Shown here piece after piece: positions 1 to 7,688 of a stretch of 41,230 nt of DNA. The stretch is taken from assembly GCA_001874255.1 (NCBI GenBank), contig MPDC01000032.1, forward strand, positions 1 to 41,230, read 5' to 3'. A model generated the notes under the pieces. The model was not told the origin of the DNA and made no database searches. It saw nothing but the letters and a program-made list of their open reading frames with translations. The stretch is from Alphaproteobacteria bacterium MedPE-SWcel (GTDB taxonomy: Bacteria > Pseudomonadota > Alphaproteobacteria > Rhodobacterales > Rhodobacteraceae). The translations under genes were made by a program, and so were the position numbers. Position 1 is the first letter of the stretch, and each line of letters begins with the position of its first letter.

Positions 1-1
1 C

Positions 2-163
2 TTTGAGGAACAGCCAGAGAATGCCCAAACCGGACAGATGAGAAAAGACGGCAAACGCGAAATTGAACATGGCGTGAGCAGAGTGACTCAGGAGTGCAAC
101 ACGCCCGCAACAGCCACAGCCGACGACCTAGGGTCAGGACTCATTGAGTTTCAAAGCCAGTAG
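2..163 (+). pseudogene. 3' end of an unrecognised ORF interrupted by an IS end
   Basis: An open frame enters from the left edge of the window and runs 53 codons to a TAG at 161-163. The last dozen codons lie inside the IS5-type terminal sequence that starts near 131, so the original C-terminus has been replaced by IS sequence. The residues before that are hydrophilic, with no motif I recognise. It could equally be a fortuitous open frame next to the IS. Confidence 0.25.
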
Positions 164-404
164 ATAACGAGTGCTGCGAGTGCGATAGCTGACAAGAAGA
201 CCTTCGGGCATCTGTCGTATCGGGTCGCGACCCGCCGCCAATCCTTGAGCCTGCCGAACATGATCTCGATGCGATTGCGGCGTTTGTATCTGCGCTTGTC
301 GTAGTTGATAGGTTTCTTTCGCTGTTTCCGGCCAGGGATGCAGGCGCGTATCCCTTTGTCTTTCAACGCTTCTCGGAACCAGTCGGCGTCGTAGCCACGG
401 TCCA
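131..404 (-). mobile_element. Truncated IS5-family element (3' end with terminal repeat)
   Basis: The fragment carries the last part of an IS5-type transposase on the minus strand and a likely terminal inverted repeat, GGGTCAGGACTC, at 131-142. The other end is missing: IS coding sequence stops at about 404, exactly where an M15 peptidase frame begins, so the element was cut by recombination or deletion rather than inserted whole. The exact outer boundary is inferred from the repeat-like sequence. Confidence 0.7.
151..404 (-). pseudogene. IS5-family transposase, C-terminal fragment
   Basis: About 83 codons of a DDE transposase of the IS5 family remain. The conserved Y-(2)-R-(3)-E-(6)-K signature around the third catalytic acidic residue is visible in the stretch YKRRNRIEIMFGRLK, followed by the usual hydrophobic C-terminus ending VIYWL. 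The N-terminal two thirds, including the first two catalytic aspartates, are absent, so no active enzyme can be made. A different small IS5 transposase fragment, an N-terminus, lies at 40225-40318 in the same orientation. Confidence 0.85.
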
Positions 405-985
405 GTCGTCAATCCGCGCGTAGATCGTGACTGCTATGCCCCCGAGCGCGACCGCGATGAACACCCAGCGCAGCGTATCGAGATACGGCACCAGCGGCAT
501 GATAGCGGACTGGGTCTCGGCAAGGACGTTTTGCGCCACCTCGAGGCCCGCCGCGCCCAGCGTCGCTACTCCTGCTGCTCCACCGCCCTTCATGGTTCGG
601 CTGTCGGCCAGCACTTCGCGCGCTGGTGGAGTTTCTTCGGCGAATGCAGTCGCACGGACTGGGAAGCGCTCGCCCCATTGGCGCGTGGGGCCGAGATCGA
701 CATGCATGAACCCCGAGCGCGGATAAAATCCAAACCCGAGGAAACCAACCGCACGTGCCGGCGTCTCGAACGCCGCCGGATCGTGGTTGGTCATGGCGAT
801 GTCGAAGGCCGCACCCTCCATGTGCTTCGACCGGGTTGCGCCGCCGACGGAGCGGTTGTGTTCCGGACTGCGATAGGCAGAACGGACGATCAGCGGCTTG
901 CCCAGCCGGTCACGCAGCGCCTGCCCGCGACAGCGTCGTCGGCCGGATGTGCACCGCCACCCTCGTGAATGATGTGGATATTTAC
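405..985 (-). pseudogene. Phage-type M15 D-Ala-D-Ala carboxypeptidase/endolysin, broken
   Basis: The minus strand encodes the core of an M15A-type peptidase. A SxHxxGxAxD zinc motif appears as SKHMEGAAFD, a second zinc histidine appears in FMHVDLG, and a C-terminal hydrophobic segment ends in IYARIDDW. Such peptidases cleave peptidoglycan cross-links, and in Rhodobacteraceae prophages they lie near the tail genes. Here the gene is clearly damaged. The N-terminal stretch SKYPHHSR has no start codon (ATC stands where ATG is expected), roughly 25-30 residues expected before the peptidase core are missing, and the 3' end is replaced by IS5 sequence at about 404. It points away from the tail genes that follow, which suggests an inversion. 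Confidence 0.7.
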
Positions 986-987
986 TG

Positions 988-1425
988 ATGCTGACGCTCG
1001 ATCTGACGAATGCACCTCGCTGGCACGACCTCGCGCCGGGCGTCCGGGTGCAACTGCGCCCGCTGACCACCGCTCTGATGGTGGCGACGCGCAGCGCCCC
1101 CGTAGTGGACGCGGTGCCCGAGGAGGCTTCAGACGAGGAGCGCGCGGTCGCCTTCGCCAAGGCACTGGCGCGGCGGGCGGTCCTTTCTTGGGAGGGCATC
1201 GGTGACGCAGACGGCAGTCCCATTGAGCCAAGCCCGGACGCCGTTGACGCACTTCTCGACATCTGGCCGATCTTCGAGGCCTTTCAGCTGACCTATGTTT
1301 CCAAGGACCTGCTGCTGGAACAGGAAAAGAACGTCTCCGCGCCCTTGCCGAATGGTCCTTCGGCGGGGGCGAGCGCTACTGTGACGCCTGCGCGCAAGCC
1401 TGCCCGGACTGCCCGGCGCGGCTGA
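988..1425 (+). CDS. Probable phage tail assembly chaperone (G-like)
   Basis: This is a 145-residue protein without cysteine clusters or membrane segments. Its position just upstream of a tape-measure gene and its overall size fit the tail assembly chaperone slot of siphophage-like prophages. The central region predicts helices, and the C-terminus is Ala/Pro/Arg-rich and probably disordered. ATG at 988 is used. A second open frame in the -1 register overlaps its 3' end, as expected for the G/GT chaperone pair made by ribosomal frameshifting. The family assignment rests on position and resemblance to Rhodobacteraceae prophage genes rather than on a diagnostic motif. It now lies in a decayed prophage fragment. 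Confidence 0.6.
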   Translation: MLTLDLTNAPRWHDLAPGVRVQLRPLTTALMVATRSAPVVDAVPEEASDEERAVAFAKALARRAVLSWEGIGDADGSPIEPSPDAVDALLDIWPIFEAFQLTYVSKDLLLEQEKNVSAPLPNGPSAGASATVTPARKPARTARRG

Positions 1426-1652
1426 ACCGGCCCCTTACACATGAGGGTTGGCAGATCTGCGACCTCGTCGGTCGCCTAGGTGGCCAACTGCGCGTGCTGC
1501 CCGGCGCGGTGATCGGCTGGGACATGTCGGCGGCGCTGGCGCTGGGGGAGGCGCTGGGCATTCCACCTCTAGCCATGGCCGAACTGCTGCCCGTCGTTGA
1601 GGCAGTGATGGTCACCAAACTCAACGAACAGATGGATCATTCCCATGGCTGA
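1248..1652 (+). CDS. Cys-rich small phage tail protein, possibly the T part of a G/GT frameshift pair
   Basis: The frame is open from 1248 to a TGA at 1650-1652 and overlaps the tape-measure start (ATG 1645) by 8 bp. It encodes a four-cysteine cluster (CDACAQACPDC, near 1380-1412) and then a conserved-looking region starting HEGWQICDLVGRL. No ATG, GTG or TTG occurs in this frame before GTG at 1494, downstream of the cysteine cluster. The upstream part must therefore be reached from the preceding gene by a -1 shift, or be untranslated. In known phages the tape-measure gene is preceded by exactly such a frameshifted chaperone extension. I see no canonical X XXY YYZ heptamer; GGAAAAG near 1324 is the nearest candidate. 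The start coordinate is the beginning of the open frame, not a proven start. Confidence 0.5.
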   Translation, partial: RTSRHLADLRGLSADLCFQGPAAGTGKERLRALAEWSFGGGERYCDACAQACPDCPARLNRPLTHEGWQICDLVGRLGGQLRVLPGAVIGWDMSAALALGEALGIPPLAMAELLPVVEAVMVTKLNEQMDHSHG

Positions 1653-2267
1653 GAAACGCGTCTCCGTCCGCCTTGCTGCGGTGGGTGGGCGGCAGGTGCG
1701 CGCCGAGCTGGAAGGCGTGGGCGAGGCCGGTGCGCGCGGGTTCGGCCGTCTTAGCCGGGAAATGGAAGCGGCCAACACGCGGCTCGCGGCGTTCCCGCGA
1801 CGTGTCGCGGTGGCTGCCGCCGCCGCTGTTGCAGCCGCTGCGGCTGCTGGCGTGGCCATGGTCCGCTCGGGGCTTCAAACGGTGGATGCGCAGGCCAAGC
1901 TCGCCCAATCCATCGGCACGACGGTCGCTTCGATCCAGACTCTCGAGCGGGCGGGTGAACTCGCAGGCGTCTCTATCTCCGGGATAGAGCAGGCGACAAA
2001 GGATCTGACGCGCCGTCTTAGCCAGGCGGCTGCAGGGAGTGGCCCCGCTGCCGACGCGCTGGAGCGGCTGGGGCTGTCGGCCAACGAGCTGATCGCGCTG
2101 CCGCTGGACCAGCGCGTCGGCGCGATCAACGCCGCCATCGAGGATTTCGTGTCGGCCGCCGAGCGTGCCGCCGTAGCGGGCCAGCTCTTCGGCGAGGAGG
2201 GCTCCATCGCCATGTCGCGGATTGACACCGCGACGCTGCGCCAAGCGACAGAGGATGTTCTGGCCTT
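1645..2267 (+). pseudogene. Phage tail tape-measure protein, N-terminal fragment
   Basis: The first 207 or so codons match the start of a tail-length tape-measure protein: a basic, Ala-rich N-terminus, a hydrophobic alanine tract around residues 52-70, then a helical region ending ATEDVLAF. Full proteins of this kind run to several hundred residues or more. At about 2262-2267 the sequence changes to the end of an IS3-type element read antisense. The frame stays open by chance to a TGA at 2407-2409, adding about 47 foreign residues. The gene cannot make a functional ruler and marks the right edge of the prophage debris. Confidence 0.8.
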
Positions 2268-2377
2268 CTGCGCCTCCGTGAACTTCGATGCTTTCATGCG
2301 ATTCCGCTCCTCTCCCAGCCAGGGAAATATAACGGAAAACTCCAGCATCAAACGAGCCAGTTTTCAGGGGGCAGAGC
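2262..2377 (-). mobile_element. IS3-family left-end remnant (orfA start plus terminal repeat)
   Basis: On the minus strand an ATG at 2297 opens the typical IS3 orfA start MKASKFTEAQKA, which stops matching after 12 codons at about 2262, where tape-measure sequence takes over. Upstream of that ATG, towards 2377, lies an IS3-like terminal sequence containing TGCCCCCTGAAAA. Only the extreme left end of the element survives, so it is a scar from an insertion followed by deletion. Confidence 0.7.
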
Positions 2378-2425
2378 AAGCAATGACAAAACCACGGGGC
2401 AGGCGGTGACGGATCTTGCTCCGGC

Positions 2426-3523
2426 TTACGCTGATTTCACGTAGCCGCCATTGTAGTCCTCACTCTTTCTGCGGATCTGAGAATGCTCCACAACGCGATT
2501 GCGTGCGATACCGCGGAACTCCTCGATTGAGGAATAGCCTTTGCGCCGCAGGTAATCGCTCAGGTCGTCCTTCAACTCTTGAATGAGTTTGACACCAACG
2601 CCGCCGCTGCCTTTTTCTTCCATTGCAGCCGTGCATACCTGCAAATTGCCAGCGCCATGCACAATGAAATTAAACGCCTCGTGGAACCCTTTTATCCCGC
2701 CGATACCAGAAATCGACCTGTCCGGAAAAGCACGCGAAATGTCCGACACACGTTGCAACGCCTGGTTCAAAATCGCTAACCCACCTTGTCCGCCAGAGGT
2801 CACAAGGCCATCAACCTCAACCTCAAACTTCAAGGTTTCCGGATCCATCAAGGGGATGGATGGAAAGGTATTGCAGAGCGATATTGAGGCGGCACCCGAT
2901 GCATAGGCGACCGCAGCGGCTTCTACGAGAGTGGACGTGGATGGCGTGAGTTTCACCCAGATCGGAACGCTGACCACTTCGGTGACAGCCTTCAGAATCG
3001 ATTTGATGATGTCCTGATCATTGGCGACGTTGGCCCCCATATCCTTGCGGTCCATGTGAGGGCAGGACAGGTTCAACTCCAGCGCATCGCATCCCACACC
3101 GACACATGCGGTTGCAAGCTTGCGCCAATTGTCCATTTCTTCGTCGCTTCCTGCACCGGCCATGATCGAGGCGATGAGCATGCGGTCGGGATATGTCTTT
3201 TTGATTTCTTCCAGATCAGGAAGCCACTGGTCAAGCGGCTGATCCGAGATCAACTCCCAGTTCCAGGACGAATGGGAAACGGTATCTGCGCGCTTCGTGC
3301 GCGAAACATAGGGTTTCGCTTCGCTGGAGCGTTGGTAGATCGTCTTGGGGCCTGCGACGTTTTCCACGGGATGCAAGCCGATCGTTTTGGTCACGACACC
3401 GCCCCAACCAGACTCAAAGGCCCGTAAAATTTTGCGTTTGCTTTCCGTCGGCGGCGCGGAGGCCAGCACAAATGGATTTACAAACACAAGGCCTGTAAAA
3501 TTCGTAGAAAGTTCATTTGTCAT
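2426..3523 (-). CDS. preA: PreA-like dihydropyrimidine dehydrogenase subunit lacking the ferredoxin domain
   Basis: This 365-residue FMN-binding TIM-barrel protein belongs to the dihydroorotate/dihydropyrimidine dehydrogenase family, which acts on uracil/thymine and their 5,6-dihydro forms. Visible features are the N-terminal NPF(V/C)LAS loop, GWGGVVTKTIG (residues 39-49), the active-site-side LNLSCPH (151-156) and a phosphate-binding ISGIGGIKG loop. E. coli PreA is about 411 residues and ends in two 4Fe-4S clusters; this protein has no CxxCxxC motifs at its C-terminus. No partner preT or hydantoinase gene is adjacent. ATG at 3523 is preferred over an upstream in-frame start because GAGGA lies about 10 bases before it. 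The specific substrate is uncertain; another DHOD-like oxidation is possible. Confidence 0.75.
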   Translation of the reverse strand: MTNELSTNFTGLVFVNPFVLASAPPTESKRKILRAFESGWGGVVTKTIGLHPVENVAGPKTIYQRSSEAKPYVSRTKRADTVSHSSWNWELISDQPLDQWLPDLEEIKKTYPDRMLIASIMAGAGSDEEMDNWRKLATACVGVGCDALELNLSCPHMDRKDMGANVANDQDIIKSILKAVTEVVSVPIWVKLTPSTSTLVEAAAVAYASGAASISLCNTFPSIPLMDPETLKFEVEVDGLVTSGGQGGLAILNQALQRVSDISRAFPDRSISGIGGIKGFHEAFNFIVHGAGNLQVCTAAMEEKGSGGVGVKLIQELKDDLSDYLRRKGYSSIEEFRGIARNRVVEHSQIRRKSEDYNGGYVKSA

Positions 3524-4252
3524 AGCGAGTCCTCGACTGATCCATATCGTCGAGTGTCCATTTTTTGACCAAACAGTCAATAATTTTCACAGCACTCTGG
3601 TCGTGCATAGCCGAAACGCAGCCTCCGCGCCTTGGCGCTGCTTAAAAAACAGGACGTGTTTGAGCACTCTGAGCTGCGTCTGGCCCTGCGGCCACCGTTT
3701 AGACGCCAGGGTGTCCGTCGATCAGCTGCAGGTCGACGACGCCGGCACTCGGATCTAAGTCATTGCCGCCCGATACATTCTCGGCACGCGAGATGCCGAA
3801 TTTGCCAGCTTGCACTATGTTTGTCCCGGGCTGCGGGAGTTGTCTCAGATCCGCTGCCCAGAAAATGGGCGATTATCTCGACATCCAGGAGAGGGCCGCT
3901 GGGAGGCAGTTTCACGGGGCGGATCGGGGACCGCATCGTGGCTCGGACGCATATCGCAGGCGCAGCGGCCCCGATCATGCGCGCAGGTGCCCTGATGCCA
4001 ACGGTACCCTCGGCGCTTGCCGACGTATTGCCGCGCAGGACCAAGACGGCCGGAGACACCAGCCCGCCCAAAGAGAGCCCGCCCAGAGCCCACCCAGAGA
4101 CCGCCTGGCCCCCTGGCCCGCAATGAAACGCCCCAGACGAAAAAAGATATACCAAATAGCCCGGGAAAGGCGCAGGCCCGCCCTTTCTGTTTTCGTTTTT
4201 TTAAACGTTTTCGTGCCCTCTATGGGAAGGTAAAAAATTGGAGGGTAACTTG
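3524..4252. other. Non-coding or decayed region between preA-like and PBP genes
   Basis: This stretch separates two divergent genes and should hold both promoters. Several open frames cross it on both strands, but they overlap each other and carry no motif, ribosome site or family resemblance I can name. The region from 3700 to 4130 is GC-rich, and 4140-4252 becomes T/A-rich just before the binding-protein gene, which fits a promoter. I see no RNA gene or clear repeat. Confidence 0.4.
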
Positions 4253-5074
4253 GTGTCCAACATTGTATTCCGTTCTGCAACTCTTGCTCTGGGGGCGATG
4301 GCGACTGTTCTTTTCAGTGGAGCAGCAAGCGCCGAAACCCTGCGCATCGGCGGCACCGGCGTTGCACTGGGCAGTATATCGGTTCTCGCTGACGCCTTCG
4401 AGGCCCAGCATCCCGGCTCTGAAATTGAGGTGCTTCCAAGTTTGGGGAGCGGTGGCGGCATCAAAGCGGTCATCGCCCAGGCGATTGATCTCGGTCTCAG
4501 TTCTCGACCGCTGAAGGACAAGGAAGCCGCAGCTGGCGCAAAGGCCCGACCCTACGCTCAAACCGCCATGGTTTTTGCCACGTCGGTCGGAAATGACACA
4601 AGTACGATCACGACAGAAGACATTGCCGAGATCTACTCGGGTGAGGCCAGTCAATGGCCGAATGGCACTCCAATCCGCCTGGTGATGCGACCGCCCTCCG
4701 AGGGTGACATCAAAGTCATTCGGAGCCTCTCGCAAGAGATAGATCAGGCTGTCGATGCCGCCTTCGAGCGCGCCAGCGCCGTCGTTGCGCTGAACGATCA
4801 GGAGAATGCAGAGACACTCGAAAGCCTCGAGGGGTCATTTGGCCTCATGGCTGTCGGACAGATCAAGGCGGAGAATCGCCAATTGAAAGCGCTGAAACTG
4901 GTCAGATCGGAGGCTACGGATATGTCCGATGTCCCGGAAGATGAATTCCTGAAGACTCTTTACCTCGTGTCCAGCGATGCAGCGTCGCCGCTCGCCGCCG
5001 CCTTTCAGACGTTCATCTACTCCGAAGAAGCCCAAGCCATCCTGTCTTCATACGATTTCAAACCGGCAAACTGA
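4253..5074 (+). CDS. Secreted PstS-like periplasmic binding protein
   Basis: The product is 273 residues with a clear signal peptide: a short basic start, a hydrophobic core and a cleavage site after ASA near residue 27. The mature protein resembles phosphate-type (PBP-like) substrate-binding proteins, with LRIGGTG at its start, SGGGIKAVIAQAIDLGLSSRPL typical of the ligand loop, and SSDAASPLAAAFQTFI near the end. No transporter permease or ATPase follows. The next gene, 8 bp downstream, is a membrane GGDEF-EAL protein, so this protein probably presents a ligand state to that sensor rather than feeding a transporter. GTG at 4253 is chosen because GGAGG lies 8 bases upstream; a TTG at 4238 would overlap that ribosome site. 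The ligand is unproven. Confidence 0.8.
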   Translation: MSNIVFRSATLALGAMATVLFSGAASAETLRIGGTGVALGSISVLADAFEAQHPGSEIEVLPSLGSGGGIKAVIAQAIDLGLSSRPLKDKEAAAGAKARPYAQTAMVFATSVGNDTSTITTEDIAEIYSGEASQWPNGTPIRLVMRPPSEGDIKVIRSLSQEIDQAVDAAFERASAVVALNDQENAETLESLEGSFGLMAVGQIKAENRQLKALKLVRSEATDMSDVPEDEFLKTLYLVSSDAASPLAAAFQTFIYSEEAQAILSSYDFKPAN

Positions 5075-5082
5075 CTGGATCC

Positions 5083-6999
5083 ATGGTGAAATTTGGAAAG
5101 ACGTCAGACTTGGGAAACTTGGATCCGCGTGTGCTTCAAGTGACCACGGTAACTGCATTGATCGCTGCAGTTGCCGTAGCTGTCATCGTTCCAGTCGTAT
5201 ACTTCTATTTTGGATACCAGTTTATCAAGGGCGGATCGATCGCCGAAGTGGAAATAAATGCGCGCGCCGTGACCCAGATTGTGGGCCGCAACCCTACGAT
5301 GTGGCAATTTGAAACACTTCGAATCGACGATATTCTCAATGGGCCACATAATGACATTGAAAGCTGGAAACTCGTAAGTTCGAGTGGAGATCTCGTAACC
5401 AGCGTCGGCAGCGAAACCGCTCTCCGTCCTGTCATTCGCACCGCAGCCCCGATCTTTGATGCGGGGACAGAGGTTGCCCGCCTCGAGGTAGTGCGAAGCC
5501 TGAGGGATCTGCTCCTGCGCAGTCTCATGGTGTCGGTTTTTTCCGGAATTTTCGGAATATTGATATTTGCCGCAGTGCGTGTCCTGCCGATCGGCGTGTT
5601 GAAGCGGGCGATCGATCGTGCATCTTTTCTTGCAAGCCACGATCCGCTCACCAAACTGCCCAATCGGGCCCTGTTTAATAACAGGCTGGCGGATGCCATT
5701 GCCGAGGCCGAACGTCTGAAATCCCGTTTCGCGGTGCTGTGCCTGGATCTCGATCACTTCAAGGACGTGAACGATATATTCGGTCACGGGGCTGGCGATA
5801 TTCTGCTGGCCAAGGCCGCCGAAAGGATGAATTCCGTTATCGGCCGTGGGGATTTCTTGGCGCGCCTGGGTGGTGATGAGTTCGCTATAATCCAATCGGT
5901 ATCCGAACAACCGAGCGGTGCTGCCCGGCTGGCGACCAACATAATTTCCGTGCTCGAAAAGCCATTTGAATTGGACGGCAACGAGACAATGATCGGTGCA
6001 AGCGTCGGGATTACTATCTTCGACAAGAACACGAAATTTACGACTGTCGATGCACAGCGGCTCCTCCAGCAGGCAGATTTGGCGCTATATCGCGCCAAGA
6101 ACGACTGCCGCGGGTCGTTTCAATTCTTTGCCGAAGAAATGAACCAAAAGCTACTGGCACGCAAGAAGCTGGAGAATGACTTGCGTCGCGCCATCGCCGA
6201 AGATGAACTGGAGTTGAATTTTCAGCCCCAGGTGGACTTGAATACCAACGAAATTGCCGGCGTTGAAGCGCTCCTACGTTGGAACCACCCAACGGAAGGG
6301 CGCATACCTCCTGATCAGTTCATCACCTTGGCGGAAGAAACCGGTTTGATTCTTCCTATCGGGGAATACGTGATCCGGAAGGCGTGCTACCATTCCCGCG
6401 ATTGGCCGCATTTGAAATTTGCTGTCAATGTTTCCCCGATGCAATTCAAACAGGGCGATCTTGTTGAAACCATAAGATCCGCTCTTGAAGAAGAAAATGT
6501 GGCGCCAGGCAGGTTGGAAATCGAAATCACCGAGGGAATTCTTCTCCAAAACACCGAGGAGACGATATCCATATTGAACCAGATAAAATCCATGGGCGTG
6601 CGCATAGCTATGGATGATTTTGGTACTGGATATTCCAGTTTGAGCTATTTGCGCCGTTTTGATTTCGATAAGATCAAGATCGACAAGTCTTTTATTTCCG
6701 GGCTCGGGCAAAGTAGGGATGCCGATTGCATTATTCAAGCGGTGATCGATCTTGGAGCGTCTTTGGGCATGAAGTCAAATGCCGAAGGAGTGGAGACAGT
6801 AGAGCAGGCTCGTATATTGAAAGCGCAGGGGTGCGAAGAGGTTCAAGGGTTCTTCTTTGGAAAGCCGATGACTTCGAAAGGCGTAAAGGAGCTTGTCCTT
6901 GATCAGGAATGGATGTTGATGTCGGATAAGCCCAAGAGTCCGCCGTCCAATACGCATCAACAAGGGCCTATTCCCGGTAAAGTCAGAAATTCAAAATAA
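5083..6999 (+). CDS. Membrane GGDEF-EAL protein (c-di-GMP cyclase/phosphodiesterase)
   Basis: This 638-residue protein has a membrane segment at about residues 20-45, a periplasmic region of roughly 100 residues, a second membrane segment at about 145-170, then GGDEF and EAL domains. The cyclase signature is an intact GGDEF (in RLGGDEFAI). The phosphodiesterase domain has EAL (GVEALLRW), DDFGTGYSS and KIDKSF, so both activities look possible. At the product-inhibition I-site the expected RxxD before GGDEF reads GRGD, so feedback inhibition may be lost. The periplasmic region is well placed to contact the binding protein encoded just upstream, with which it forms an apparent two-gene operon. 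Which activity dominates cannot be read from sequence. Confidence 0.9.
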   Translation: MVKFGKTSDLGNLDPRVLQVTTVTALIAAVAVAVIVPVVYFYFGYQFIKGGSIAEVEINARAVTQIVGRNPTMWQFETLRIDDILNGPHNDIESWKLVSSSGDLVTSVGSETALRPVIRTAAPIFDAGTEVARLEVVRSLRDLLLRSLMVSVFSGIFGILIFAAVRVLPIGVLKRAIDRASFLASHDPLTKLPNRALFNNRLADAIAEAERLKSRFAVLCLDLDHFKDVNDIFGHGAGDILLAKAAERMNSVIGRGDFLARLGGDEFAIIQSVSEQPSGAARLATNIISVLEKPFELDGNETMIGASVGITIFDKNTKFTTVDAQRLLQQADLALYRAKNDCRGSFQFFAEEMNQKLLARKKLENDLRRAIAEDELELNFQPQVDLNTNEIAGVEALLRWNHPTEGRIPPDQFITLAEETGLILPIGEYVIRKACYHSRDWPHLKFAVNVSPMQFKQGDLVETIRSALEEENVAPGRLEIEITEGILLQNTEETISILNQIKSMGVRIAMDDFGTGYSSLSYLRRFDFDKIKIDKSFISGLGQSRDADCIIQAVIDLGASLGMKSNAEGVETVEQARILKAQGCEEVQGFFFGKPMTSKGVKELVLDQEWMLMSDKPKSPPSNTHQQGPIPGKVRNSK

Positions 7000-7062
7000 C
7001 CGCGTGGATTCCTGCCTGGCATTTCTCATCCTGAAACGTGCGAGGGCGAGGGGGAGAGGCGA

Positions 7063-7085
7063 CCCTGTTTTCGGGGGCAGTTTTT
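7063..7085 (+). terminator. Weak candidate terminator after the GGDEF-EAL gene
   Basis: A short CCCTG/CGGGG stem with a TTTT loop at 7063-7076 is followed, after four bases, by TTTTT at 7081-7085. The stem is short and includes a G-U pair, so this is only a candidate. Confidence 0.3.
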
Positions 7086-7547
7086 CACTGGGTTAAGGTA
7101 TGGTTTGGGTTTCATATCAGGCGGCGGTTCTCACAACCTACGGCGACGTGTCCACCGCCGCCCCCGTAGCGCCGTGGGCACGCTTCGAGGGTGACGTCGC
7201 CCAGGTTTGCGCCCGGCACGCTGCGTGTGGCGGGACATCTGCCGCGCGCCAAACCACGGCGTCTCCGGGAACACGCGGTTCTTGAAACCGCCGATAGGCG
7301 CTTCCGCTTCGCCGTATGTGGCCGTTCCTGCCTCAGGCGCTACAGCGTCGCAATTGGTCCGAAATCCCAAGCCGAACTCTGAGGTCGACGTTCCTCTGGT
7401 TACGCAAGGCGGACGCAGGGACCGTTTCAGCATGCTGAAGGAATTCGATATCTTTGTAGACGCTGAAGTTCATATCTGAGTTTCGGATATAAAGGGAGAG
7501 ACACACGTTCCGGCGAACTGCTATGCATGGCGAGAGGATTTTGAGCA
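7086..7547. other. Intergenic region before the UxaA/doe genes
   Basis: Overlapping open frames occur on both strands, but none has a convincing start, ribosome site or recognisable domain. The last 120 bases are more AT-rich and are the likely promoter region for the small ORF and dehydratase that follow. I cannot identify a specific operator. Confidence 0.35.
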
Positions 7548-7688
7548 GTGACATCCGCCATCCGAGCAGGGCTGGTTGCGAAGGAGACTATTGGGTCTGT
7601 AATGTCGCAACTGGAAGATCTGCCAGAGCCTGTGGCGCTTCCGGACGGGGAACGGGACGACCTTATCAAGGAGTTGATGATACTGTGA
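7548..7688 (+). CDS. Small ORF overlapping the UxaA start
   Basis: A 46-codon frame starts at GTG 7548, about 10 bases after a GAGAGGA ribosome-site-like sequence, and ends with TGA at 7686-7688. It overlaps the GTG at 7685 of the next gene in a GTGA arrangement typical of translational coupling. The C-terminus is acidic (DLPEPVALPDGERDDLIKEL). I recognise no family. It could be a real small protein, the remnant of a larger gene, or a coupling leader. Confidence 0.35.
   Translation: MTSAIRAGLVAKETIGSVMSQLEDLPEPVALPDGERDDLIKELMIL

Noticed and set aside
3632-4126. Long open frames on both strands between the preA-like and PBP genes
   Set aside because: They overlap each other, have no ribosome sites or recognisable products, and lie in GC-rich DNA where such frames arise by chance.
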